NCBI RefSeq assembly: GCF_002837185.1
Contig: NZ_KZ478003.1
Coordinates: 1-64,000, forward strand
Length of the DNA: 64,000 nt
Direction of reading: 5' to 3'
DNA from: Pseudomonas fluorescens
GTDB taxonomy: Bacteria; Pseudomonadota; Gammaproteobacteria; Pseudomonadales; Pseudomonadaceae
A program made the translations under genes and the position numbers. A model generated the notes under the pieces. That model was not told the DNA's origin. It saw only the letters and a list, made by a program, of their open reading frames with translations, and did not search any database. Positions 35,577-44,607 of this stretch are shown in pieces (position 1 is the first letter of the stretch; every line of letters starts with the position of its first letter).

Positions 35577-36599
35577 TCATGAGCGAGGGTCGAAGGCATC
35601 ACGCAACGCCTCGCCGATAAACACCAGCAGCGACAGGATCAGCGCCAGGGTGAAAAATGCCGTCAGGCCCAGCCACGGCGCTTGCAGGTTCTGCTTGCCC
35701 TGGGCGATCAACTCACCCAGCGAAGCACTGCCGGCCGGCATGCCGAAGCCGAGGAAGTCCAGGGCGCTCAAGGTCGAAATCGCCCCGGTCAGGATGAACG
35801 GTAAATAGCTCAAGGTCGCGGTCATGGCATTGGGCAGGATATGCCGGGCGATGATCTTGCCGTCGCCCAGTCCCAGGGCGCGTGCGGCCTTGACGTACTC
35901 CAGGTTGCGCCCGCGCAGGAACTCGGCACGCACCACATCCACCAGGGCCAGCCAGGAGAACAGCGCCATGATCCCCAGCAGCCACCAGAAATTCGGCTCG
36001 ACGAACCCCGACAGAATAATCAGCAGGTACAGCACCGGCAGGCCCGACCATACCTCCAGGATGCGTTGGCCGAGCAAGTCCACCCAGCCGCCGTAGTAAC
36101 CCTGCAATGCGCCAGCAGCGATGCCGATGGCCGCGCTGATCGCGGTCAACGCCAGGGCAAACAGGATCGACACCCGCGCGCCGAAAATCACCCGCGCCAG
36201 CACATCCCGCGACTGGTCATCGGTGCCCAGCCAGTTCACCGTCGACGGCGGGCTGGGGGCAGGGCGGGTCAATTCATAGTTGGGTGTGTCGTCGCTGAAG
36301 GGGATGGGGGGAAACAGCATCCAGCCGCCGTCCTGCCTTATCAGCTTTTGCACGTAGTCACTGCGGTAGTCGGCCTGGAATGGCAGTTGCCCGCCGAACT
36401 GCTGCTCGGTGTAGCGTTTGAATACCGGGAAATACAGCTCGTTCTTGAAACTGAGCACCAGGGGCTTGTCATTGGCGATCAGTTCGCCGCCCAGTGTCAG
36501 AATGAACAGGCCGATGAAGAGCCATAGGGACCACCAGCCACGACGGTTCTTCTTGAATCGCTCAAAACGCCGACGTGCCACGGGAGACAGCTTGAGCAT
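35577..36599 (-). CDS. yejE: Peptide ABC transporter permease YejE
   Basis: A 340-aa permease of the OppC/DppC type: one N-terminal membrane segment (WWSLWLFIGLFILTLGG), a periplasmic region, then a five-helix BPD_transp_1 core with the EAA loop YVKAARALGLGDGKIIARHILPN. Start overlaps the yejB stop by one base (TGATG), implying coupled translation. Confidence 0.94.
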   Translation of the reverse strand: MLKLSPVARRRFERFKKNRRGWWSLWLFIGLFILTLGGELIANDKPLVLSFKNELYFPVFKRYTEQQFGGQLPFQADYRSDYVQKLIRQDGGWMLFPPIPFSDDTPNYELTRPAPSPPSTVNWLGTDDQSRDVLARVIFGARVSILFALALTAISAAIGIAAGALQGYYGGWVDLLGQRILEVWSGLPVLYLLIILSGFVEPNFWWLLGIMALFSWLALVDVVRAEFLRGRNLEYVKAARALGLGDGKIIARHILPNAMTATLSYLPFILTGAISTLSALDFLGFGMPAGSASLGELIAQGKQNLQAPWLGLTAFFTLALILSLLVFIGEALRDAFDPRS

Positions 36600-37657
36600 C
36601 AGGCGTTCCTCGCGGCAAAGTCGATACGCGGGTCCACCAGGGTGTAGCAGAGGTCACCGATGAGTTTGATCAAGAGGCCGAACAGGGTAAAGATAAACAG
36701 CGAACCAAACACCACCGGGTAATCCCGCGACACCGCAGCCTCATAGCTCATGCGGCCCAGGCCATCGAGAGAGAAGATCACCTCGATCAGCAGCGAGCCC
36801 GCGAAGAACACGCTGATGAACGCCTGGGGAATCCCGGAAATCACCAGCAGCATCGCGTTGCGAAACACATGGCCGTAGAGCACGCGACGCTCGCTCAAAC
36901 CCTTGGCGCGCGCGGTCACCACGTACTGTCGGGTGATTTCGTTGAGGAACGAGTTCTTGGTGAGGATGGTCAGGGTGGCGAACCCGCCGATCACCAGCGC
37001 CGTGACCGGCAATACCAGGTGCCAGAAGTAGTCGGCGATCTTGCCCACGGTGCTCAGTGCTTCGAAATTCTCCGACACCAATCCGCGCACCGGGAACCAG
37101 TTCAGCGAAGTGCCGCCGGCAAATATTACGATCAGGAACATCGCGAACAGGAACGCCGGCATCGCATAGCCGATCACGATGGCGGTGCTGCTCCATACAT
37201 CAAAGCTGCTGCCATGGCGCACCGCCTTGCGTATCCCCAGGGGGATCGACACCAGGTAAGTAATCAAGGTGGCCCACAGGCCGAGGGAAATGGTGACCGG
37301 CATCTTTTCCAGGATCAGGTCGATCACCGTCGCGCCGCGAAAGAAGCTGTTGCCGAAGTCCAGTCGGGCGTAGCTCTTGAGCATCAGCCACAGGCGTTCC
37401 GGCGCAGGCTTGTCGAAACCGTATTGCTTTTCGATGTCCTTGATCAGTTTCGGGTCCAGGCCGCGGCTGGCCCGCGAGCCGCTGATGCCTTCGCCGGCAG
37501 CGCCTGCGACACCGCCCCCGCCGATGCCTTGCAGGTGGGCAATGGCTTGTTCGACCGGCCCGCCCGGCGCGGCCTGCACGATCACGAAATTGACCAGCAG
37601 GATGATCACCAGGGTCGGGATGATCAACAGCAGGCGCCGCACGATATAGGCAAACAT
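36599..37657 (-). CDS. yejB: Peptide ABC transporter permease YejB
   Basis: A 352-aa permease of the OppB/DppB type ([35 protein letters not shown]-terminus; EAA loop [24 protein letters not shown]). A Gly/Ala-rich insert near residues 45-62 ([18 protein letters not shown]) looks like a flexible periplasmic loop. One-base overlap with the yejA stop. Confidence 0.94.
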   Translation of the reverse strand: MFAYIVRRLLLIIPTLVIILLVNFVIVQAAPGGPVEQAIAHLQGIGGGGVAGAAGEGISGSRASRGLDPKLIKDIEKQYGFDKPAPERLWLMLKSYARLDFGNSFFRGATVIDLILEKMPVTISLGLWATLITYLVSIPLGIRKAVRHGSSFDVWSSTAIVIGYAMPAFLFAMFLIVIFAGGTSLNWFPVRGLVSENFEALSTVGKIADYFWHLVLPVTALVIGGFATLTILTKNSFLNEITRQYVVTARAKGLSERRVLYGHVFRNAMLLVISGIPQAFISVFFAGSLLIEVIFSLDGLGRMSYEAAVSRDYPVVFGSLFIFTLFGLLIKLIGDLCYTLVDPRIDFAARNA

Positions 37658-39516
37658 CAGCGCTTAGCTCCACGTTGTTCCAGCTTGGCGCGCATCTGCT
37701 CGTCTGTCAGCGGCGTCGGGCTGACTTCCCACCAGGTTTCCAGGGCTTCATCGTTTTTCGCCTCGATGGCCGGGCGGCCGAAGCGATTCCACCACGCCGC
37801 GGAGGTGCCGGGTGGGTAGTAATTGGGAATCCACAGGTAGTTCCATTGCAGCACCCGATCCAGCGCGTGGGCGTAGGTGAGCATCTGCGCCTGGGTATCG
37901 GCCTTGACCAGGCCCTTGACCAGGCTGTCGACGGCCGGATCCTGCAGCACCATATAGTTATTGGCGCCCGGATCGAACGCGGCGGCGGAACCGAAGAAAT
38001 TGTACAGCTCCATGCCCGGCGATGCCGTGACCGGAAAGCCGGTGACAATCATGTCGTAATCCCGTGCCATCAAGCGGTTGACGTATTGGGAGGAGTCGAT
38101 GCGGCGGATATTCAAGGTGATACCGATTTGCGCCAGGTTGCGCTTGTACGGCAGCAGCAGACGTTCCACACCCGCCTGGGCATTGAGGAAGGTGAATGCC
38201 AGCGGCTCGCCCTCGGCATTGACCAGTCTGTCGCCGTCAGGCTTCCAGCCCGCTTGCTCCAGCAGGGCCAGGGCCTGCAACTGCTTATCGCGGATCACGC
38301 CGCTGCCATCGGTGACAGGCGCCTTGAACACCTGGGTAAACACTTCATCGGGAATCTGCCCGCGCAAGGGTTCAAGGATCGCCAGTTCTTCCTGGCTCGG
38401 TAACTGGGTGGCGGCAAGCGGGCTATTGGAGAAATAGCTCTGCTGACGGATGTACAGGTTGCGCATCATCTGCCGGTTGGCCCATTCGAAATCCCATAGC
38501 ATGGCCAGGGCCTGGCGCACGCGACGGTCCTTGAACATCGGCTTTTGCACATTGAACACATAGCCCTGAGCCGGCTGCGGCATCTCCTTGGCCAAATGCG
38601 CGCGCTGCAGGCGGCCATCGTCAAGGGCCGGGCCGTTATAGCCGATGGAGTAGCCGGTGGCGGAAAACTCCCGGTTGAAATCGTAGGCGCCGCCGCGCAG
38701 CACCTGGCGCGCCACTTCGGTGTCGCCGAAATACTCCAGGCTCAGGTGATCGAAGTTGTAGAGGCCACGGCTGACGGGCAAATCCTTGCCCCACCAATCG
38801 GGATCGCGGGTAAAGGTGATGGTGCTGCCGGAGTCGATCTTGCTCACTTTATACGGGCCACTGCCCAGAGGGGCTTCATAGCCGCCGCCATTGGCGAAGT
38901 CGCGGGTCTTCCACCAATGTTCGGGAAACACTGGCAGGGTGGCGATATCCAGGGGCAGGGTGCGGTTTTCATTGCTGGCAAAGTCGAAACGCACCTGGCG
39001 CTCGCCTTCGACTTCGACATGCTTGACGTCGGCAAACAGCGTGCGAAAACGCAGGCTGCCTTGGGTCATCAATAAATCGAAGCTGTAACGCACGTCTTCG
39101 GCGGTAATCGGTTTGCCATCGGCAAAACGCGCCTTGGGGTTGAGGTAGAAACGCAGCGACAGACCGTCGTCGGCGCGCTCCATTTTTTCGGCAACCAGGC
39201 CGTAGACCGTATAAGGCTCGTCCAGGGAGCGCTGGGCCAGCGGCGCATACAGCCAGCCATCCACCTGGGACACGCCGATGCCTTTGTCGATATACGGCAA
39301 GACATGGTCAAAGCGCCCGATCTCCAGGGCGGAGCGGCGCAGGCTGCCGCCTTTGGGCGCATCCGGGTTGGCATAGTCGAAATGGCTGAAGCCGTCGGGG
39401 TATTTGGCCGGCTCGCCGTACACCGTGAGGGAGGCTTGTGGCGCTGCTATCACGGCGGTGCCTGTCAGGAACAGGACCAGGGTGATGCCCAACAGTTTTG
39501 GAAAAGCCAATCGCAT
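37657..39516 (-). CDS. yejA: Peptide ABC transporter periplasmic binding protein YejA
   Basis: A 619-aa SBP_bac_5 protein with a signal peptide (cleavage probably after AVIA). The [11 protein letters not shown] and [19 protein letters not shown] segments are typical for the YejA branch. It binds oligopeptides in the periplasm and hands them to YejBE. First gene of yejABEF; all four are tightly spaced. Confidence 0.93.
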   Translation of the reverse strand: MRLAFPKLLGITLVLFLTGTAVIAAPQASLTVYGEPAKYPDGFSHFDYANPDAPKGGSLRRSALEIGRFDHVLPYIDKGIGVSQVDGWLYAPLAQRSLDEPYTVYGLVAEKMERADDGLSLRFYLNPKARFADGKPITAEDVRYSFDLLMTQGSLRFRTLFADVKHVEVEGERQVRFDFASNENRTLPLDIATLPVFPEHWWKTRDFANGGGYEAPLGSGPYKVSKIDSGSTITFTRDPDWWGKDLPVSRGLYNFDHLSLEYFGDTEVARQVLRGGAYDFNREFSATGYSIGYNGPALDDGRLQRAHLAKEMPQPAQGYVFNVQKPMFKDRRVRQALAMLWDFEWANRQMMRNLYIRQQSYFSNSPLAATQLPSQEELAILEPLRGQIPDEVFTQVFKAPVTDGSGVIRDKQLQALALLEQAGWKPDGDRLVNAEGEPLAFTFLNAQAGVERLLLPYKRNLAQIGITLNIRRIDSSQYVNRLMARDYDMIVTGFPVTASPGMELYNFFGSAAAFDPGANNYMVLQDPAVDSLVKGLVKADTQAQMLTYAHALDRVLQWNYLWIPNYYPPGTSAAWWNRFGRPAIEAKNDEALETWWEVSPTPLTDEQMRAKLEQRGAKR

Positions 39517-39592
39517 TATCAGCCTTGAGCGCGGATGAACATAAATAGAGAGCGGTACGTTAACGACTTAAGCGCCGTCAGTCATCACATGC

Positions 39593-39622
39593 ACAACGGC
39601 CCACCAAATGGCGGGCCGTTGT
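39593..39622. terminator. Candidate terminator hairpin downstream of the second parvulin gene
   Basis: ACAACGGCCC pairs with GGGCCGTTGT around a 10-base loop, in the gap between yejA and the parvulin stop. TTGTTTA follows on the plus strand; on the minus strand, where the parvulin transcript would end, no T-run is seen. Confidence 0.5.
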
Positions 39623-39644
39623 TTACAGCATCAGCACGGACCGA

Positions 39645-39926
39645 TCAGTCCTGGCGGCTGGTGACTTCCAGCAGGTGATAACCGAACTGGGTTTTTACCG
39701 GGCCTTGTACGGTGTTGACCGGGGCGCTGAAGACGACGCTGTCGAATTCCTTGACCATCTGGCCTGGGCCGAACGAACCCAGGTCACCGCCTTGACGGCT
39801 GGACGGGCAGCTGGAGTTGGCTTTGGCGACTTCGGCGAAATCAGCGCCGCCTTCGATCTGGGTCTTGAGTTCGTTGCACTTTTCTTCAGTGGAAACGAGG
39901 ATGTGGCGGGCGGTGGCTTTGGCCAT
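39645..39926 (-). CDS. ppiC: Parvulin-type peptidyl-prolyl isomerase (PpiC-like), copy 2
   Basis: A 93-aa single-domain parvulin closely related to the protein at 24918 (shared ARHILV, CPS..RQGGDLG..GPGQM, FGYHLLEV). No signal peptide. It looks like the small cytoplasmic PpiC. AAGGAG precedes the ATG. Confidence 0.93.
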   Translation of the reverse strand: MAKATARHILVSTEEKCNELKTQIEGGADFAEVAKANSSCPSSRQGGDLGSFGPGQMVKEFDSVVFSAPVNTVQGPVKTQFGYHLLEVTSRQD

Positions 39927-40040
39927 GGAAAATAACTCCTTAAGTGAAAAACGGTGAGCCTACCGGATTCAGGCGGTTATTTCCCGGCAAAGTTCCACCG
40001 GCGTGCCTGACCGGCTGAGGAATGGCCTGGCGCGCGGGTT

Positions 40041-40535
40041 TCAGGCCAAAACGATGTAGTCGTTCTGCTGGACGATGGGGGCGTGCGGGCCCTTGACCAG
40101 ATGGATATAGCGGCCGTCCACCAGGTCGATGGGCAGACAATCGTCGATATCCATGACCGCGTCGGTGTGGGCCTGGGACCAGTGGCGCAACAGGTGCTGC
40201 TTGCCCTTGCTCATCGCTTCGCGTTTGTCGCGCGCGACCAGCAACAGGTAGTGATGGGCCTCGCCAAAGCTGTTGGCCTCATAGCCGCCCAGGTTGATGA
40301 AATACAAGTGAGGCGCCTCGCCGTGCGGCGCCAATTGGCTGAATTGGACCTTCCAGCCATCGACACCATCGACCGCCATCCACGAATCGATGTGCAGGCC
40401 CTTGGGGCTGCCAAACCAGGCGTCGCGCAATTGCGGGTAGGTGGCTTGCAGCGTATCCGCGACGGCAAACGCCACATCGTGTACTTCGATCCGGGCCCTG
40501 GGGTGCTTGCCTCCGAGCATGACAACAAACAGCAT
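40041..40535 (-). CDS. DUF1543-domain protein
   Basis: A 164-aa protein that starts MLFVVMLGGKHPRARIEVHD, typical of the DUF1543 family; the family contains one or two copies of the domain. Function is unknown. The second half (residues about 100-164) could be the second, more divergent copy. ATG 40535 is chosen over an upstream start at 40562. Divergent from the aldo/keto reductase gene. Confidence 0.85.
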   Translation of the reverse strand: MLFVVMLGGKHPRARIEVHDVAFAVADTLQATYPQLRDAWFGSPKGLHIDSWMAVDGVDGWKVQFSQLAPHGEAPHLYFINLGGYEANSFGEAHHYLLLVARDKREAMSKGKQHLLRHWSQAHTDAVMDIDDCLPIDLVDGRYIHLVKGPHAPIVQQNDYIVLA

Positions 40536-40641
40536 TGCGGGTGATTCCTGGCGATTGATCAAAGGCCAACCATACTGCGATTGAACCCTTTTGTCCGGTC
40601 AATGCCACACTGTTAATTCGCGAACTCATCAGGAGGTTGTC

Positions 40642-41463
40642 ATGCGTACTATCGATCTGGCCGGCGTTCCCGTCCCTGTCATCGGCCAGGGAACCTGGCG
40701 CATGGGCGAAGACCCGAACCGGCGCCGCGCCGAAGTGGGCGCATTGCAACTGGGTATCGACGAGGGCCTGACCCTGATCGACACCGCTGAAATGTATGGC
40801 GAAGGCGGTGCGGAAAAGGTGGTCGGCGAGGCCATCCAGGGCAGGCGCGACCAGGTATTCCTGGTGAGCAAGGTGTACCCGCACAATGCCAGCCGCACGG
40901 GTGTGCCCCGCGCGTGCGAAGCGAGCCTTCAGCGCCTGGGCACCGACTACATCGATCTGTACCTGCTGCACTGGCGCGGCCAGTACCCTCTTGAAGAAAC
41001 CGTCGAAGCGTTCGAGCGTTTGCGCGAAGCAGGCAAGATCGGCCGTTGGGGGGTTTCCAATTTTGATGTAGCAGACCTGCAGGAACTGGCATCCCCTGTG
41101 TGCGCAACCAATCAGGTGCTCTACAACATTGAAGAGCGTGGTATTGAATTCGACCTGCTGCCGTGGTGGCAACAGCACCATTTGCCCCTGATGGCTTACT
41201 GTCCTGTCGCCCAGGGCGGTGCACTGTTGGCGAGCCCGACGCTCAAGCAGATCGCCCATCGCCATGAGGCGACCGCTGCGCAAGTCGCCCTCGCCTGGGT
41301 CTTGCGTCAGGAGGGCGTCATTGCCATCCCCAAGGCAGTGACGCCCGAACACATACGGCAAAACGCTGCGGCTGCGAAGCTGGTATTGGACGAGCATGAC
41401 CTGGACGCCATTGATCGCGTGTTTGGCGCGCCCAAGCGCAAGCACCCGCTGGCCATGGTGTAG
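40642..41463 (+). CDS. Aldo/keto reductase
   Basis: A 273-aa AKR with the catalytic set visible: Asp in LIDTAEMYGEGGAE, Tyr in the same motif, Lys in LVSKVYP, His in YLLHWRG; C-terminal NADPH site IPKAVTPEHIRQN. A near-perfect AGGAGGT precedes ATG 40642. It reduces aldehydes or ketones with NADPH; substrate not predictable. Stands alone between DUF1543 and hcp. Confidence 0.92.
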   Translation: MRTIDLAGVPVPVIGQGTWRMGEDPNRRRAEVGALQLGIDEGLTLIDTAEMYGEGGAEKVVGEAIQGRRDQVFLVSKVYPHNASRTGVPRACEASLQRLGTDYIDLYLLHWRGQYPLEETVEAFERLREAGKIGRWGVSNFDVADLQELASPVCATNQVLYNIEERGIEFDLLPWWQQHHLPLMAYCPVAQGGALLASPTLKQIAHRHEATAAQVALAWVLRQEGVIAIPKAVTPEHIRQNAAAAKLVLDEHDLDAIDRVFGAPKRKHPLAMV

Positions 41464-41512
41464 TCCCAGCAGGAACGGTGCCTTCCCTGGACCGTTCCCG
41501 CCTGCGCCGCGG

Positions 41513-42028
41513 TTAGCTGGCCACAGGATTGCGCCAGTCATCAGAGCCGGACGTGCCGGCTACTTCATGGGTCCAGACGATCTTGCGATAGCTGAAATAC
41601 ACGTCCTCCAGGTGGGTGAAATGGGCGTTGTCCGGGTCCTGGCAATTGGGCATGCGCGACTGGATGTCCACAATCGTCGCGCCTTCCAGTTCGACGGTGA
41701 AGTAGTGCTCCTGGGTGCCTGCCGAAGAGGTACGAAACCATTCCAGCCGGCACGACACTTCTTCTCCCGAAGTCAGTGCACTGAATAGCAGGGGCGAGGA
41801 CTTGTCGAAGACTTTGCTGATCATCAGCGGTTTGTGTGCACGCTGGCCGGTAGGCTGCCCCGATTGCGGATCCCGGGGAATGATCACCTGATGCGCAAAC
41901 GCCTGCACCAGGATCTGATCTTCATGGCCTTCCTGATAAATGTTTCCTACCGAGTCCTGGGTAAATGTACCTGCGGTGATCAAACCTTGTTTGACACCGG
42001 TGATGGAGAGGTACGCGGGTGTTGGCAT
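41513..42028 (-). CDS. hcp: Type VI secretion tube protein Hcp
   Basis: A 171-aa Hcp-family protein (MPTPAYLSITGVKQGLITAG, HKPLMISKVFDKSSPLLFSALTSGE, NAHFTHLEDVYFSYRKIVWTH). Hexamers of Hcp stack into the inner tube that is expelled by the T6SS. It is transcribed divergently from the tss operon, from its own sigma54-type promoter. AAGGAAA precedes the ATG. No vgrG or PAAR gene is present in the window, so the spike is encoded elsewhere. Confidence 0.95.
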   Translation of the reverse strand: MPTPAYLSITGVKQGLITAGTFTQDSVGNIYQEGHEDQILVQAFAHQVIIPRDPQSGQPTGQRAHKPLMISKVFDKSSPLLFSALTSGEEVSCRLEWFRTSSAGTQEHYFTVELEGATIVDIQSRMPNCQDPDNAHFTHLEDVYFSYRKIVWTHEVAGTSGSDDWRNPVAS

Positions 42029-42097
42029 GACGGGTTTCCTTGTCTGATTGAGTAGGTACCCCCGAACAGCAAAGTTGCCGGGCGGTTAAATGCCTAT

Positions 42098-42113
42098 AAC
42101 AAAAAGCGTGCCG
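42098..42113 (-). promoter_or_regulatory. Sigma54-like promoter of hcp
   Basis: Minus strand: CGGCACGCTTTTTGTT. The -24 half GGCACG and the TTG of the -12 half are at correct spacing, but the usual final GC is GT. About 70 bp upstream of the hcp ATG. Confidence 0.55.
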
Positions 42114-42210
42114 GAAAGTGCGTGGGTCAATGAAGTCAGGGCGATCTGGTTGGAAAAATTTAATAGCTCAATGCGTTGTGGGTTTTTGGCGGTTTTTCAG
42201 TAATTGAAGT

Positions 42211-42319
42211 TGCGCATAAGTGCGCAGTTAATTGCTCGTGGTAGTGAGTGAGCGATTAAGCGAAGGTGGCGGATAATTGAAGGATTTTTCAGTTGATTAA
42301 GTGCGCAAATCCTTGCGCA
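42211..42319. promoter_or_regulatory. Four TGCGCA hexamers in two pairs, candidate T6SS activator sites
   Basis: TGCGCA occurs at 42211-42216 and 42221-42226 (spacer TAAG), and at 42302-42307 and 42314-42319 (spacer AATCCT). Each hexamer is itself palindromic. The pairs lie about 100-250 bp upstream of both facing sigma54-type promoters. The rest of the 470-bp hcp/tssA gap is AT-rich and holds no gene. Confidence 0.5.
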
Positions 42320-42456
42320 GGCCACGATTTTAGAGGGTTGTAGGAAATTCCTTAAGTCCTGCTCTGCAGCTTGCTGGTTGTTTTTAAGGTGGCTAAGGTT
42401 TGTTCACTTCGTAGCGTGTTGAACGCGGGGTTAGCGGCACTCAGATACGTGTTTCA

Positions 42457-42472
42457 TGGTATCTGGTTTGCC
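42457..42472 (+). promoter_or_regulatory. Sigma54-type promoter of the tss operon
   Basis: TGGTATCTGGTTTGCC keeps TGG and TTTGC with invariant GG and GC in exact spacing. Transcription would start near 42484, only 20 bp before tssA. Supported by the sigma54 activator encoded in the same operon. Confidence 0.68.
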
Positions 42473-42504
42473 TATTCAGCCTTCTTAGTTGTGTGCGGCC
42501 AAAA

Positions 42505-44058
42505 ATGGTTCATTCAGAAAAGCTTTATGCTTATTATCAGGAACTTGCACGAACCCCCTGTTCGTCAGGGAATTTCGCTGGCAACGACGTGCGGTTTTCG
42601 AGTGAGTTTGAAACCATGGAAACCGAGGTCGCCAAAACACAATCGATACATGGTGGGAGCCTGCCGAATTGGCAACAGGTCTGCGACATCAGTGAGCGCA
42701 TGCTGCGTGAGCAATCCAAGGATCTTCGCGCCGCTGTATGGCTGACCTGGGCGCTGCACCAGCGTGATTCATTTCCTGGGTTGCTGGCCGGTCTTGGTTT
42801 GCTGGTTTATCTCTGTGAGCATCACTGGGCACCGGTGTATCCCGCCAAGCCATGTACCCGCGTTGCCGCGTTGGGCTGGCTGGTGACGCGCCTCGACTCG
42901 CTCTTCTCGCATAACCTGTCTCTCGTCGACCAGTTGCCCTTGTTCCGGGCACTGCATGAACACCTCGTACGCCTTGACGAACTGTTGAACGAGCACCTGG
43001 GTAGCGACGCGCCGTTGTTGTTGCCGAGCCGACGACAACTGTCGGAGCGTCTGGCGCGTGCCACCCAAGGCGGTGTGGAGCCGGCGGGCATCGCGGGCGT
43101 CATTGCCCAGGTCAAGCAGGCGGGCACGCAACTGCTCAAGCCTGAATCGCCCATCAACAACGAGAAGGATGCCCACAAAGCGCTGCGCGCCTTACAGGAA
43201 CAGGCCCGCACGTTATGTACCTGGTGGTTGCGCCAGAATGCCACCGACCTGCGCGCCTTGCGTCTGGGACGCACCTTGGCCTGGCTGAGCCTCGTCAACT
43301 ATCCCGATGCCAACAGTGAGGGGGTGACGGCGTTGCGCCCGCTGGCTCCCGACAAGCTTAACCGTTACCAGGATCGTCTCAGTCATGGCCATCACGCCGA
43401 GCTGTTGCTCGAACTCGAGGCCAGCCTGGCGGGCGCATTGTTCTGGTTCGATGGCCTGCGCATGGTCTGGGAATGCCTTGAAGCCTTGCATGCGAGCCAG
43501 GCGATGACTGAGCTGGAAATGAGTTTCGCGCTGTTATTGCAACGTTTGCCGAACCTGCCTGAATTGCGCTTTGACGACGGTACCCCGTTTGCGGCCCCGG
43601 CGACCTGTGAGTGGATCACGCTCCATGTGATTCGCCACCTGCACAAACCCGAGTCTTTCAGTGCTGTCGCCGATGTCGGCAGCGAACCCTGGGAAGCCGC
43701 CTTGCAGGCGGCCATGCCAAGCTTGCGCAAGGAGGGGCTCAAGACTGCAGTGAGCGTGCTCACGCAAGGTTTGAAGAGCGCGTGCAGTGAACGCGCGCGC
43801 TTTCATTGGCGGCTGGCGCTGGCCAGGTTATGCGTGCGGGCGGGCAAGCCTGACTTGGGCAGGATTCAACTGGAACAGCTGGACCTCGAATTACAGCGCG
43901 CGGGCCTGGACCGCTGGGAGCCGGAACTGGCCTTGCACGTCGGTCGGCTGCTGTACCGCTGCTATGACCTGTTGCCACAAAGCCACGCCGTGCGCGAAAG
44001 CAAGGACGCCACGCACCGCCGGTTGTGCCATTTCGATCTGGAAGCGGTACTCGAATAA
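42505..44058 (+). CDS. tssA: Type VI secretion protein TssA (ImpA N-terminal domain)
   Basis: A 517-aa protein with the ImpA-type N-terminal domain (about residues 40-160: W...CDISERMLREQSKDLRAAVWLTWALHQRD). TssA caps and primes tail-sheath polymerisation. First gene of the operon, matching hsiA2 in P. aeruginosa HSI-2. I chose ATG 42505; GTG 42493 is in frame. The ribosome site is poor, and the predicted transcript start leaves a very short leader. Confidence 0.88.
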   Translation: MVHSEKLYAYYQELARTPCSSGNFAGNDVRFSSEFETMETEVAKTQSIHGGSLPNWQQVCDISERMLREQSKDLRAAVWLTWALHQRDSFPGLLAGLGLLVYLCEHHWAPVYPAKPCTRVAALGWLVTRLDSLFSHNLSLVDQLPLFRALHEHLVRLDELLNEHLGSDAPLLLPSRRQLSERLARATQGGVEPAGIAGVIAQVKQAGTQLLKPESPINNEKDAHKALRALQEQARTLCTWWLRQNATDLRALRLGRTLAWLSLVNYPDANSEGVTALRPLAPDKLNRYQDRLSHGHHAELLLELEASLAGALFWFDGLRMVWECLEALHASQAMTELEMSFALLLQRLPNLPELRFDDGTPFAAPATCEWITLHVIRHLHKPESFSAVADVGSEPWEAALQAAMPSLRKEGLKTAVSVLTQGLKSACSERARFHWRLALARLCVRAGKPDLGRIQLEQLDLELQRAGLDRWEPELALHVGRLLYRCYDLLPQSHAVRESKDATHRRLCHFDLEAVLE

Positions 44059-44082
44059 AAAATCATCATAAGGAGAAACACC

Positions 44083-44592
44083 ATGGCCAAAGACGGTTCG
44101 GTAGCACCCAAGGAACGTATCAATATCACCTTCAAACCCGCGGTTGGTGGTGCGCAGGAGGAAGTCGAGCTGCCGTTGAAACTGCTGGCGCTGGGGGATT
44201 TTTCACAACGCGAGGACCCGCGCAAGCTTGAGGACCGCAAGCCTATCGGAATCGACAGGAACAGCTTCGACGAGGTGTTGGCCAAACAGGCCCTGAACTT
44301 GACATTGAGCGTGCCCAATCGCCTCCAGGAAGACGCTGACGTCGAAGACCTGGCGATCCAGGTCCGGATCAACTCGATGAAGGATTTCAACCCCGCCAAC
44401 CTGGTCGAGCAGATACCGCAGCTGCAAAAGCTGATGGTGCTGCGAGAGGCATTGGTGGCGCTCAAGGGGCCGCTGGGCAACACCCCGAGCTTTCGCAAAG
44501 CCATTGAGCAGGCACTGGCCGATGACGACTCCCGTGTTCGGGTACTGGCCGAGCTGGGGCTGAGCAACGCTGATGCCGAACCTATTCAGTAA
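44083..44592 (+). CDS. tssB: Type VI secretion sheath small subunit TssB
   Basis: A 169-aa VipA-family protein (ERINITFKPAVGGAQEEVELPLKLLALGDF; NLVEQIPQLQKLMVLREALVALKGPLGNTPSFRKAIEQAL). It forms the contractile sheath with TssC. AAGGAG precedes the ATG; 24 bp after tssA. Confidence 0.96.
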   Translation: MAKDGSVAPKERINITFKPAVGGAQEEVELPLKLLALGDFSQREDPRKLEDRKPIGIDRNSFDEVLAKQALNLTLSVPNRLQEDADVEDLAIQVRINSMKDFNPANLVEQIPQLQKLMVLREALVALKGPLGNTPSFRKAIEQALADDDSRVRVLAELGLSNADAEPIQ

Positions 44593-44607
44593 AAGGACAC
44601 TGACACC

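Noticed and set aside
42371-42745. Short frame over the tss promoter and tssA start
   Set aside because: It crosses the sigma54 element and is in another phase from tssA; no ribosome site or family similarity.
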